Positions 1-6,249 of a DNA stretch of 10,351 nucleotides are shown piece by piece (position 1 is the first letter of the stretch; the number at the start of each line of letters is the position of its first letter). The position numbers and the translations under genes are program-made. A model generated the notes under the pieces. It had not been told where the DNA came from. It saw only the letters and a program-made list of their open reading frames with translations, and searched no databases. Source of the DNA: Chloroflexota bacterium (lineage in GTDB: Bacteria > Chloroflexota > UBA4733); contig JAICXR010000080.1 in NCBI GenBank assembly GCA_025980355.1, forward strand, positions 1 through 10,351, read 5' to 3'.

Positions 1-663
1 CGGGCCCGCTTCAGCTTCAACGACCGGCAGGGCATGTGCCCCGCCTGTAAGGGCGATGGCGTGAAGGCGGTGGAGATGCACTTTCTGGCCGATGTCGAGG
101 TGCCCTGCGAGGTCTGCGATGGTCGCCGCTATAACGCCCAGACCCTGCAGGTCCAGTACAAGGGGCGGACGATCGCCGACGTGCTGGACCTCACGGTCCG
201 GGAGGGACGGGAGTTCTTCCAGCATCTGCCGAAGGCCATCGCCATCCTCAGGGTGCTGGACGAGGTCGGCCTCGGCTATTTGCGGCTGGGCCAGCCCGTC
301 AGTACCCTCTCCCGCGGCGAAACGCAGCGCCTGAAGTTGGCGGCCGACCTCTGTCGGCCGGACAGCGGGCGCACGGTCTACATTCTGGATGAGCCGACCA
401 CCGGCCTCCACGCGGCCGACGTCCAGAAGTTATTGGCGCTCTTACAGCAGCTCGTCGACCGCGGCAACACCGTCATCGTCATCGAACACCATATGGACGT
501 CGTGAAGGTCGCCGACCACGTGATCGATCTCGGCCCCGAGGGCGGCGACGGCGGCGGCTACCTCATTGCCGCCGGCTGCCCGGACGAGGTGGCGCGGCAG
601 GAACGATCGTACACCGCTCGCTATCTGGGAGAGGCGCTTCGGGCGGACGCGGTATTAGTGTAG
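1..663 (+). CDS. uvrA: UvrA-family excinuclease ABC subunit A, C-terminal part (5' truncated by window edge)
   Basis: The frame is open from base 1 and gives 220 residues ending in TAG, about the last quarter of a UvrA (full proteins are roughly 840-950 residues). It starts inside the second ABC ATPase half. A C4 zinc module has CPAC near residue 13 and CEVC near residue 37. It is followed by an ABC signature (LSRGETQRLKLA), a Walker B with D-loop (VYILDEPTTGLH), an H-loop (VIVIEHHMDV) and the family's DLGPEGGDGGG stretch. UvrA dimers scan DNA for helix-distorting damage and load UvrB in nucleotide excision repair. Two usually invariant stretches differ: the signature reads LSRGE rather than LSGGE, and the H-loop has EHH where EHN is usual. 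It may therefore be a divergent UvrA paralogue rather than the housekeeping copy. The family call is firm; the paralogue class is open because the N-terminal part is missing. Confidence 0.93.
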   Translation, partial: RARFSFNDRQGMCPACKGDGVKAVEMHFLADVEVPCEVCDGRRYNAQTLQVQYKGRTIADVLDLTVREGREFFQHLPKAIAILRVLDEVGLGYLRLGQPVSTLSRGETQRLKLAADLCRPDSGRTVYILDEPTTGLHAADVQKLLALLQQLVDRGNTVIVIEHHMDVVKVADHVIDLGPEGGDGGGYLIAAGCPDEVARQERSYTARYLGEALRADAVLV

Positions 664-724
664 GGGGAACGGGCCGTGGCGGCATGGTGCCACCTGCTCT
701 CCTCGCCAGCCTGGAGCACACCTG

Positions 725-1597
725 ATGGCCCAACGGGCGCTATTCATTGCCAACGCGCGGGCGGGCCACGGTCGGCCGGCGCTGACCGAGGCATCGGTGC
801 ACCTGGAAGGGCTGGGCTTTGAGCTCATCCGACCAACTGGGGCCGACATCCCGGGCATCGCGGCGCTGCGCCGCCAGTTGGACGAGGTGGACCTCGTGGT
901 CGTCGCCGGCGGCGACGGCACGATCAACGCCGTCATCGGCGCTCTGGTCGGTCAGCCGAAGCCGCTGGGCATTATACCGTTGGGGACGGCGAACGACCTT
1001 GCTCGGACGCTGGGGATTCCGAGCGACTTGCCCGCCGCCGGTGCGGTGATCGCCGCCGGCCGGGCCCGCCGGATCGACGTCACGACGGTCAATGGGCACT
1101 ACTTCTGCAACGTCGCGAGCATCGGCCTGAGTGTGGACATCGCGCGTCTCCTCACCGGGCAAACCAAACGACGCTGGGGCGTCCTCGCCTATGCCCTGGC
1201 GTCGCTTCAGGCCGTGCGCCATCTGCGCAGCTTCCATGCCGTCATCCGCACTCCGGACGGCGCGATCCCCACTCGGAGCGTCCAGATCGCCGTCGGCAAC
1301 GGCAAGTTCTATGGCGGGGGCATGGTCGTCGCCGAAGACGCCACGATCTTTGACCATCAGTTGCACGTCTACAGCCTGGACGTGGACCACTGGTGGGAGA
1401 TGCTGGCGTTGTTCCCGGCCTTACGGCGGGGATCCCACATCCACTGGCGGCGCACCCGGACGCTGGTGACTCCCGAAGTCCAGGTCACCACCCGCCGGCC
1501 GCGTACCATCGATATTGACGGCGAGCTGATCCTCCGGACGCCGGCCGATTTCCGGGTGCTCCCGGCGGCCGTCTCGGTGCTGTGCCCGCCCGCCTGA
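725..1597 (+). CDS. Diacylglycerol/sphingoid-type lipid kinase (DAGK catalytic domain, YegS/DgkB-like)
   Basis: The protein has 290 residues, normal length for bacterial DagK-like lipid kinases. The N-terminal catalytic domain carries the nucleotide-binding GGDGT (residues 62-66) after a hydrophobic strand, and the substrate-side PLGTANDLAR (85-94). FCNVASIGLSVD (about 127-138) matches the family's FxNxxxxG block, and the C-terminal beta domain ends with the usual IDIDGE. Such enzymes phosphorylate a membrane lipid alcohol, usually diacylglycerol to phosphatidate, with ATP at the cytoplasmic membrane face. The exact lipid cannot be read from sequence. No signal peptide or membrane helix is seen. 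ATG 725 is chosen because GGAG at 713-716 lies 8 bases upstream. It follows the UvrA-family gene after 61 bases and may be co-transcribed with it. Confidence 0.92.
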   Translation: MAQRALFIANARAGHGRPALTEASVHLEGLGFELIRPTGADIPGIAALRRQLDEVDLVVVAGGDGTINAVIGALVGQPKPLGIIPLGTANDLARTLGIPSDLPAAGAVIAAGRARRIDVTTVNGHYFCNVASIGLSVDIARLLTGQTKRRWGVLAYALASLQAVRHLRSFHAVIRTPDGAIPTRSVQIAVGNGKFYGGGMVVAEDATIFDHQLHVYSLDVDHWWEMLALFPALRRGSHIHWRRTRTLVTPEVQVTTRRPRTIDIDGELILRTPADFRVLPAAVSVLCPPA

Positions 1598-1608
1598 GCC
1601 GAGGCGGG
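1589..1608 (+). terminator. GC-rich hairpin across the stop codon of the lipid kinase, possible terminator
   Basis: CCCGCCT (1589-1595) pairs perfectly with AGGCGGG (1602-1608) around a six-base loop containing the end of the TGA stop. No T-run follows, so it is not a classical intrinsic terminator. It may still slow transcription or protect the 3' end. Its position between the lipid kinase and the next cassette is what suggests a boundary. Confidence 0.3.
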
Positions 1609-1620
1609 GCGGGGCAGACG

Positions 1621-1636
1621 TGGCACATAAGTTGCG
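1621..1636 (+). promoter_or_regulatory. Sigma-54-like (-24/-12) promoter match ahead of the four-gene cassette
   Basis: TGGCAC, five bases, then TTGC places GG and GC exactly ten bases apart, the defining spacing of RpoN promoters. It predicts a start near 1648 and a leader of about 69 bases before the ATG at 1717. It lies in the only non-coding gap in front of the cassette. A chance match is possible, and sigma-54 may be absent from this lineage. Confidence 0.33.
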
Positions 1637-1716
1637 TCCCCTCGTCCCCAGCGATTCGAACTCACCGTGGTCACATTTCGGCCCGGTGCAGCCGGTAACC
1701 AGAGGAGGAAGAGGCC

Positions 1717-2658
1717 ATGACGGACGATCAGCGGAACTGGAGTAGTGGCGAGGCCGGGAGTGTCGACAGCGGCAACAGCGCTGTCACGGCGGGTGGGAGC
1801 AGCACCCTTGGCGGCCGCTCCGTCGCCACCGGCGATGCCGACGTCCCTAGCGCCCCCACGTCGAGCAGCTCATCCGCAGGCCAGGCCGCGAGCCAAGCGG
1901 TGGACAAAGCGACCGACGCCGCCGGCCAGGCAGCCCAGCAGGCAAAGCAGGCGGCTGCCCCTATCGTCGACCAGGCGCAGGAGACCGCGGCGCAGGTCGC
2001 GGAGCAGGCGAAGCAGCAGGCGGTGGCGCAGATCAGCACGCAGAAGGAGCACGCCGCCGGCAGCCTGGACGCGGTGGCCCAGGCGCTCCGGCAGTCTGGC
2101 GACCAACTGCGCAGCAAGCAGCAGGAGCCGTTGGCCAATCTCGCCGGCACGGCGGCGCAGCGTATCGAGGACTTCTCCGGGTACGTGCGCAATACGGATG
2201 TCAATGCCATGATCCGCGACGTGGAAGCGTTTGCCCGCCGGCAGCCGGCCGCCTTCCTCGGCGGCGCTTTCACCCTGGGCGTACTGGCGGCGCGCTTCCT
2301 CAAGAGTTCCAGCCAGAAGGAAGCCGACCAGGGCGGGGTCGGTTCCGGGCGTACGCCGTCCTATCGTGGCTACAGCGCTAACCCGTACTCCACGAGCGGT
2401 ACGAGCCGCTATCCCGCGCCGAGCCGGTACCCGGCGGGGACGAGCGCAACGGGCCTGGGCGGGGTGGGCGTCAGCACCCCGAGCACCTCCGGACTCGGTA
2501 CCGCCTCCGCCGAGCGGACGACAGACCGTTACGGCAGCAGCGTGGCGCCATCCAGCACGTCTCCTTCCGGTGGTGGCACGGCGGGCAGCGGCGTAACCGC
2601 CGGGGGGTGGGGTTACACGCCCCGCAGTGGCACCCGCGCAGAAGGGGAGGGACGCTGA
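1717..2658 (+). CDS. Ala/Gln-rich helical protein with one membrane segment (resembles rhizobial 'nutrient deprivation-induced protein')
   Basis: The protein has 313 residues in four parts. Residues 1-53 are a Ser/Gly-rich disordered head. Residues 54-150 are an Ala/Gln/Lys-rich amphipathic helix with apolipoprotein- or LEA-like periodicity (AGQAAQQAKQAA, AAQVAEQAKQQA). Residues 160-198 hold a conserved-looking block ending in one hydrophobic helix (FARRQPAAFLGGAFTLGVLAARFLKSS). From about 200 on is a Ser/Gly/Tyr/Pro-rich disordered tail. The RQPAAFLGG...AARFLKSS block resembles, from memory, alphaproteobacterial proteins labelled nutrient deprivation-induced, which also sit next to a holin-like gene and a DUF3618 gene. 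The role is inferred as an envelope-associated stress or structural protein; no catalytic motif is visible. ATG 1717 has a perfect AGGAGG at 1703-1708, spacing 8. Its TGA shares one base with the next gene's ATG, implying translational coupling. Confidence 0.8.
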   Translation: MTDDQRNWSSGEAGSVDSGNSAVTAGGSSTLGGRSVATGDADVPSAPTSSSSSAGQAASQAVDKATDAAGQAAQQAKQAAAPIVDQAQETAAQVAEQAKQQAVAQISTQKEHAAGSLDAVAQALRQSGDQLRSKQQEPLANLAGTAAQRIEDFSGYVRNTDVNAMIRDVEAFARRQPAAFLGGAFTLGVLAARFLKSSSQKEADQGGVGSGRTPSYRGYSANPYSTSGTSRYPAPSRYPAGTSATGLGGVGVSTPSTSGLGTASAERTTDRYGSSVAPSSTSPSGGGTAGSGVTAGGWGYTPRSGTRAEGEGR

Positions 2659-3056
2659 TGCAACAGCGCGCTGGCGAGGAACGTTCTCTCGGCGACCTTT
2701 TCGCCGACCTTTCGCGCGAGACGACCACGCTGGTTCGCCAGGAGGTAGCCCTGGCCAAGACTGAGCTGACGCAGAAGGCAACCCGCGTCGGCAAAGATAT
2801 CGGGTTCCTGGCCGTCGGCGGCGCGATCGCCTACGCCGGCTTGCTCGCCTTTATCGCCGCTTGCATCATAGCCCTGAACCTCATCGTCCACCTCTGGTGG
2901 CTCTCGGCCGCGATTATCGCCGTTGTGGTGGCCGCTATCGGCTACCTCCTGGTACGCAAGGGGCTGGACAACCTGCGCACGAGCAACCTGGCGCCCACGC
3001 AAACCATTGAATCCCTGAAGCAAGATGCAGTATGGGCAAAGGAGCAAACACAGTGA
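2658..3056 (+). CDS. Two-helix membrane protein, putative actinobacterial holin-X / YqjE family (PF07332-like)
   Basis: The protein has 132 residues. An amphipathic N-terminal helix (LGDLFADLSRETTTLVRQEV) runs on into VALAKTELTQKA, the family hallmark of a short region ending in RQEVxLAKxEL. Two membrane helices follow, at about 48-73 and 79-100, then a charged cytosolic tail. Database names call this family phage holin superfamily III, but most members are chromosomal (YqjE-like) and not lysis genes; nothing phage-related is nearby. I infer a small inner-membrane partner of its neighbours. The start is ATG 2658, which overlaps the upstream TGA by one base and has GGGGAGGG just upstream. An in-frame ATG at 2607 lies inside the previous gene and would add 17 unlikely residues. 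The stop overlaps the next gene's GTG start by four bases. Confidence 0.87.
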   Translation: MQQRAGEERSLGDLFADLSRETTTLVRQEVALAKTELTQKATRVGKDIGFLAVGGAIAYAGLLAFIAACIIALNLIVHLWWLSAAIIAVVVAAIGYLLVRKGLDNLRTSNLAPTQTIESLKQDAVWAKEQTQ

Positions 3057-4054
3057 GCGCCTACGACCGGTCGAGCGACGCCGGACGCCTGTCCGGCGCC
3101 GACGCCGAGATCGTCGAGATCGACACGGTGGCGGTCGCCGCGCCGCGAGACGGCGGGGATGCCGGCACGGAGGAACTCCAGGAGGAGATCGAGCAGACGC
3201 GCGCCGAGATGGGCGAGACGATCGACGAGATCCAGGAGCGGCTCAGTCCCCGGCGCATCGGCGAGCAGGTGCGCGGGCAGATGCGCGACGCAACGATTGG
3301 AAGGGCAGAGCAGATGGTCAGTGAGGTAACCGATTCGGCCCGCGAGGCGGGCGGCGGCTTTCTGGACACGATCCGGGCCAACCCGGTGCCGGCGGCCCTG
3401 GCCGCGCTGGGCATCGGCTGGTTGTGGATGAAGCGCCCCAGCGGCGACGGCGCGCGCCGGATGCGCTACGGCGGCTACCGAAGCGGGTACGGCGACGATT
3501 ACGGCTACCGCGGCTCCGACTACCAGCCCGATTATCCGCGCTATCGAACGGGCAGCGAAGAGGCCGGGCCGGCCGACGCCGTTCGCCGGACGGGACAGCG
3601 GGCCCGGGACGCCGCCGGCCAGGCGGCCGGGAACGTGCAGGACGCGGCGGGCCAGGCGGCCGACCGGGTGCAGGACGCCGCCGGCCAGGCGGCGGGGGCG
3701 GTGCAGCAGGCGGCGGGCCAGGTGCAGGGCACCGCCCAGCAGGTGGGCGCCCAAGTCCAGTCCGGCGCGATGCGGGCGCGGTACGGGCTGGAGGACGCGC
3801 TCTACGAGTCGCCGCTGGGCGTCGGCGCCATCGCCCTGGCGGTCGGGGTGGCGGTGGGGCTGGCGGCGCCGTCCACCGACCTGGAGGACCGGGTGCTGGG
3901 CGAGGCGCGCGACAGCGTCGTGCAGAAGGCCCAGGACACCGCCCAGGGGACGATGCACAAGGTCCAGCATGTCGCCCAGCAGACGGCGGAAACGACGAAG
4001 GAGACCGCCAAGCAGGAGGCCCAGAAAGAGGGGCTCACCGGCAGCAAGGAGTGA
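3053..4054 (+). CDS. DUF3618-containing membrane protein with LEA-like 11-residue repeats
   Basis: The protein has 333 residues. After an acidic head, residues about 40-85 match the DUF3618 pattern: a helix of the type ELQEEIEQTRAEMGETIDEI leading into ERLSPRRIGEQVR. A first hydrophobic segment spans about 108-126 (NPVPAALAALGIGWLW). Residues 138-165 form a Tyr/Gly/Asp/Arg-rich disordered stretch. Residues 186-229 are four 11-residue repeats of the form DAAGQAAxxVQ. A second hydrophobic segment is at about 252-273, and a Gln/Ala/Lys-rich C-terminal helix (about 276-326) again looks LEA-like. DUF3618 proteins are of unknown function and commonly accompany PF07332 proteins. GTG 3053 is chosen because it overlaps the upstream TGA (GTGA) and GGAG at 3041-3044 lies 8 bases ahead. 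The in-frame ATG at 3032 has no such signal and would overlap the previous gene further. Confidence 0.87.
   Translation: MSAYDRSSDAGRLSGADAEIVEIDTVAVAAPRDGGDAGTEELQEEIEQTRAEMGETIDEIQERLSPRRIGEQVRGQMRDATIGRAEQMVSEVTDSAREAGGGFLDTIRANPVPAALAALGIGWLWMKRPSGDGARRMRYGGYRSGYGDDYGYRGSDYQPDYPRYRTGSEEAGPADAVRRTGQRARDAAGQAAGNVQDAAGQAADRVQDAAGQAAGAVQQAAGQVQGTAQQVGAQVQSGAMRARYGLEDALYESPLGVGAIALAVGVAVGLAAPSTDLEDRVLGEARDSVVQKAQDTAQGTMHKVQHVAQQTAETTKETAKQEAQKEGLTGSKE
3608..3739 (+). repeat. Four tandem 33-base units encoding 11-residue LEA-like repeats
   Basis: The units are 3608-3640, 3641-3673, 3674-3706 and 3707-3739. They encode DAAGQAAGNVQ, DAAGQAADRVQ, DAAGQAAGAVQ and QAAGQVQGTAQ. The first three are nearly identical at both DNA and protein level; the fourth has drifted. 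The 11-residue period suits an amphipathic helix lying on a membrane, as in group 3 LEA proteins and apolipoproteins. The array could also expand or contract by slippage. Confidence 0.88.
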
Positions 4055-4062
4055 CGGCGACG

Positions 4063-4404
4063 ATGACCTACGATAAGCAGACGTTTACCGGCTTTCGGGA
4101 GATGGCGGAGACCGCCGTGGGCGGCCTTGACCCTTCGGAGCACCAGGGCGACGAATCGCCGGACGCTCCGGACGCCGAGCCCACACCGTCCGAAGAAAGC
4201 ATCCCGCCGCACGGGAGCGGCTACGTCGGCGAGGACGTGGGGGCGACCGCTCCCGGCTCCGGCACCTCGGTGTCTGGCGCCGGCGGTCGGCCCGGCCCTG
4301 GCGGCACGATGACCGAAGGTCTCTGGAGCAAAATATCGCGCGACGGTCCCCGCCCCGGCGGCGAAGTGCCGATCAAGCCACCCGACGCTGAAGCGTCGGG
4401 CTGA
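4063..4404 (+). CDS. Small acidic, disordered hypothetical protein (fourth gene of the cassette)
   Basis: The protein has 113 residues and matches no family I know. A short helical start (TFTGFREMAETAVGG) precedes an Asp/Glu/Pro/Ser-rich stretch (about 22-47). A Gly-rich low-complexity region follows (about 51-82), then a possibly ordered end (MTEGLWSKISRDG, about 83-95). No membrane helix or signal peptide is visible. It begins 8 bases after the DUF3618 gene, with AAGGAG at 4046-4051 eleven bases before ATG 4063. A GTG at 4051 is in frame but lies on the Shine-Dalgarno itself, so ATG is preferred. The last residues (about PDAEASG) and the stop are encoded by a hairpin repeat, so the native C-terminus may have been replaced. 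Tight spacing argues it belongs to the same transcript. Confidence 0.62.
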   Translation: MTYDKQTFTGFREMAETAVGGLDPSEHQGDESPDAPDAEPTPSEESIPPHGSGYVGEDVGATAPGSGTSVSGAGGRPGPGGTMTEGLWSKISRDGPRPGGEVPIKPPDAEASG

Positions 4405-4427
4405 AGGGACGAAGCCCCTGCGGGGCT
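4381..4427. repeat. REP-like double hairpin element at the cassette's 3' end
   Basis: A perfect nine-base inverted repeat, CCCGACGCT (4381-4389) and AGCGTCGGG (4392-4400), is separated by only GA. After 12 bases comes a second hairpin, AGCCCC (4413-4418), TGC, GGGGCT (4422-4427). Paired short GC palindromes with a fixed spacer are typical of dispersed REP or MITE-like elements. The element also serves as a plausible transcription end for the cassette, although no T-run follows. Only one copy is in the window, so its repeated nature is inferred. Confidence 0.6.
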
Positions 4428-4434
4428 GCCCGGG

Positions 4435-4569
4435 TCTGGCGCCGGGGCCTATTCTCTGGAGATCGGCCTCTACAACAGCCGAACCTTGCAGCGCCTCGCC
4501 CTCACGGACGGTCAGGCCGTCCAGGCGGTGACGTTGCCGTTGCACCAGCTAACGACGCCCACCTCCTGA
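4435..4569 (+). pseudogene. 3' remnant of a gene, resembling the C-terminus of a Chloroflexota-type family 39 glycosyltransferase
   Basis: An open stretch of 44 codons ends in TGA at 4567-4569. It has no start codon of its own and lies in the same frame as the preceding gene, after that gene's stop. It reads SGAGAYSLEIGLYNSRTLQR and continues with a DGQAVQAVTL segment. This resembles the beta-sandwich tail (G-x-Y-x-L-x-x-G-L-Y-x-x-x-T-x-x-R-L) that I recall at the end of many Chloroflexota membrane glycosyltransferases and related proteins. The REP-like element lies directly upstream, where the rest of the gene should be. I infer a decayed or rearranged remnant; a chance reading frame cannot be excluded. 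Confidence 0.42.
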
Positions 4570-4593
4570 CCAAGGAGGACCCGGTGCGGTCGA

Positions 4594-6117
4594 TCAGCCT
4601 TCGATCAGCGCATGCTCCGTGCCGCCCCCGCGCACGTCGCCGCGAGGCAGGGAGAGTAGGCAGGCGGCCAGCGCCATGCCGGCCAGCACAAACAGCGCGA
4701 CCCGCATGGCGACGGCGAACTGGGCAGTGGTCGCGCCAACGGTCGTGGTCGCCGGCCCGCCCAGGGCTTGCAGGCTAATTGCCAGTACCGTGCCGGATAA
4801 CGCCACGCCGAGGCTGGTGCCCAGGCTCCGCATCATGTTCAGCACACCGCCCGCCACGCCGAGGCGCGTCGGCGGCGCGCTGCCCATGATGGCACTGTTG
4901 TTGGAAGGCGTGAAGAGGCCGAGGCCGACGCCCAGCGCCGCCAGAGCGACGACCAGCACGGCGGCGTTGTCCGCCGAGACCGTCAGGGCCAGCGCCGTCA
5001 GCGCCAGGGTCGCGATCAGCATACCGCTCACCGTCGGCGGACGCGCCCCGACCCGGTCCGACCAGGCGCCGCTCATCGGCGCGACAATCGCCAGCGCCAC
5101 GGGCACCGCCGTCAGCAGCAGGCCGGCTTGCAAGGGCGAGTCGTTGTAGACGCGCTCCAGTTCGTACGGGATGAGCAGGAAGGCGCCGAAGGTGACGCCG
5201 TAGGACAGCAGCCCGGTGATGTTGCCAAGCGAGAAGGCGCGGGACCGGAAGAGCGCGAGATCGACGACCGGGCTGCTGGTGCGCCGCTCCCGCCAGATGA
5301 ATCCGGCGACGGTGGCCACCGCGACGACCATCGGGAGGGCAATGGCCGTCGACCGCCAGCCCCAGGCCTGCCCCTTGCTCAGGACGAGCAGGACCGCCAC
5401 GAGCGCCACGGCCAGCAACAAGGCGCCGGCGACATCGAAAGGCTGACGGCCGTGGCGCAAACCGGCCGTGCGCGGCAGCACGAACCACCCGGCGATCACG
5501 CCGAGCAGGCCGGCGGGAACATTGATGAAGAAGACCCACCGCCAGCCCAGGGTGCTGATGAGCAGGCCGCCCAGGGCCGGACCCACGGATAAGCCGATTG
5601 CCTGCGCCGTGCCCTGGATGCCGATGGCCTTCCCCCGTCGCTTCGGCCCGGCCGCCGCGGTGACGATCGCCACGCTGTTCGCCTGCAGAAGGGCCGCCCC
5701 CACCGCCTGCAAGACGCGGCTGGCGAGCAAGACGGGCAACGTGGGCGCGGCGCCACAAAGGGCCGACCCGGCCACGAAGACGAGGAAGCCGATGGTATAG
5801 AGCAGCTTGCGCCCGGCGATGTCGGCGAGCCGGCCGACGGGCGCCAGGAGGGCCGCCAGGGTCAACAGGTAGGCAAGGGCGATCCATTCCACGCTGCTGA
5901 GGGGCGCCTGGAAGACCTGGTCCAGCGTCGGCAGCACCAACTGGGCGATGCTGGCATCCAACTGGCCCATAAAGGCGCCGATGCAGACGGTGCCCACGAC
6001 CAGCCAGGCATAGTACGGGCGGTTAGCAAGCCAGGGCAGCGGCGCCGGTTCCGCCAGCAGGTGCCCCAGCCGCGACGGCGAGTTCACACCGCCAGGTGGT
6101 GCGCGCCGCCGGGCCAT
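4594..6117 (-). CDS. MFS drug/solute exporter, DHA2 (EmrB/QacA, 14-helix) family
   Basis: The protein has 507 residues, typical of 14-helix DHA2 exporters. After a roughly 33-residue Arg/Pro-rich cytosolic lead, helix 1 contains the DHA2 motif GQLDASIAQLVLPTL with the membrane aspartate D54. The helix 2-3 loop has motif A (GRLADIAGRK, 95-104). Helix 4 contains SRVLQAVGAALLQANS, and helix 5 has the exporter motif C (AQAIGLSVGPALGG, about 171-184), followed by GWRWVFFINVP (191-201). The C-terminal half keeps LNMMRSLGTSLGVALSGT. These proteins expel drugs or metabolites in exchange for protons; the substrate cannot be told. ATG 6117 is supported by AGGAG (plus-strand CTCCT at 6124-6128) six bases upstream. 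It converges on the four-gene cassette and diverges from the small gene at 6250. No regulator gene adjoins it. Confidence 0.93.
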   Translation of the reverse strand: MARRRAPPGGVNSPSRLGHLLAEPAPLPWLANRPYYAWLVVGTVCIGAFMGQLDASIAQLVLPTLDQVFQAPLSSVEWIALAYLLTLAALLAPVGRLADIAGRKLLYTIGFLVFVAGSALCGAAPTLPVLLASRVLQAVGAALLQANSVAIVTAAAGPKRRGKAIGIQGTAQAIGLSVGPALGGLLISTLGWRWVFFINVPAGLLGVIAGWFVLPRTAGLRHGRQPFDVAGALLLAVALVAVLLVLSKGQAWGWRSTAIALPMVVAVATVAGFIWRERRTSSPVVDLALFRSRAFSLGNITGLLSYGVTFGAFLLIPYELERVYNDSPLQAGLLLTAVPVALAIVAPMSGAWSDRVGARPPTVSGMLIATLALTALALTVSADNAAVLVVALAALGVGLGLFTPSNNSAIMGSAPPTRLGVAGGVLNMMRSLGTSLGVALSGTVLAISLQALGGPATTTVGATTAQFAVAMRVALFVLAGMALAACLLSLPRGDVRGGGTEHALIEG

Positions 6118-6249
6118 GCCGCACTCCTATGCTGCCCTTGTTGCGTCCCGTATCGCCGGGCCATCCGTTTATCCTATCTTGCCCCGCCCGGCTCGTATGC
6201 TGTACCAGTCGAATTCGCTCCGCATCCAGAGCCCCGAAGGCCGAGTGCG

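Noticed and set aside
2607..2657. Upstream ATG of the holin-like gene
   Set aside because: It would add residues encoded within the previous gene. The ATG at 2658 has the Shine-Dalgarno sequence and stop/start overlap.
2658..3056. Prophage lysis module suggested by the 'phage holin' family name
   Set aside because: No endolysin, tail, capsid, integrase or attachment site is nearby. Chromosomal members of this family are common next to DUF3618 genes.
3424..4404. Long plus-strand frame starting at 3424, 326 residues
   Set aside because: Its first two thirds are an Arg/Gly-rich shadow of the DUF3618 gene. Only the part from ATG 4063 is a plausible gene.
4562..4578. Six-base inverted repeat CCTCCT/AGGAGG as a terminator
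   Set aside because: The stem is short and not followed by a T-run on either strand. It arises because the remnant's last codons happen to complement the Shine-Dalgarno sequence.
4591..4609. Eight-base direct repeat CGATCAGC around the MFS stop codon
   Set aside because: Too short, only three bases apart and without inverted ends, so it does not support a target-site duplication.
4584..4778. GTG-started frame with a good AAGGAGG upstream (64 residues, plus strand)
   Set aside because: It is wholly antisense to the well-supported MFS gene apart from the first bases, and its Arg/Pro/Ala-rich translation is typical of a shadow frame. The ribosome-binding site is treated as a remnant instead.
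6179..6208. Possible promoter for the 91-residue gene (TTGCCC, 18 bases, TACCAG)
   Set aside because: Only 4/6 and 3/6 matches in GC-rich DNA, no better than several chance alternatives in the same gap.
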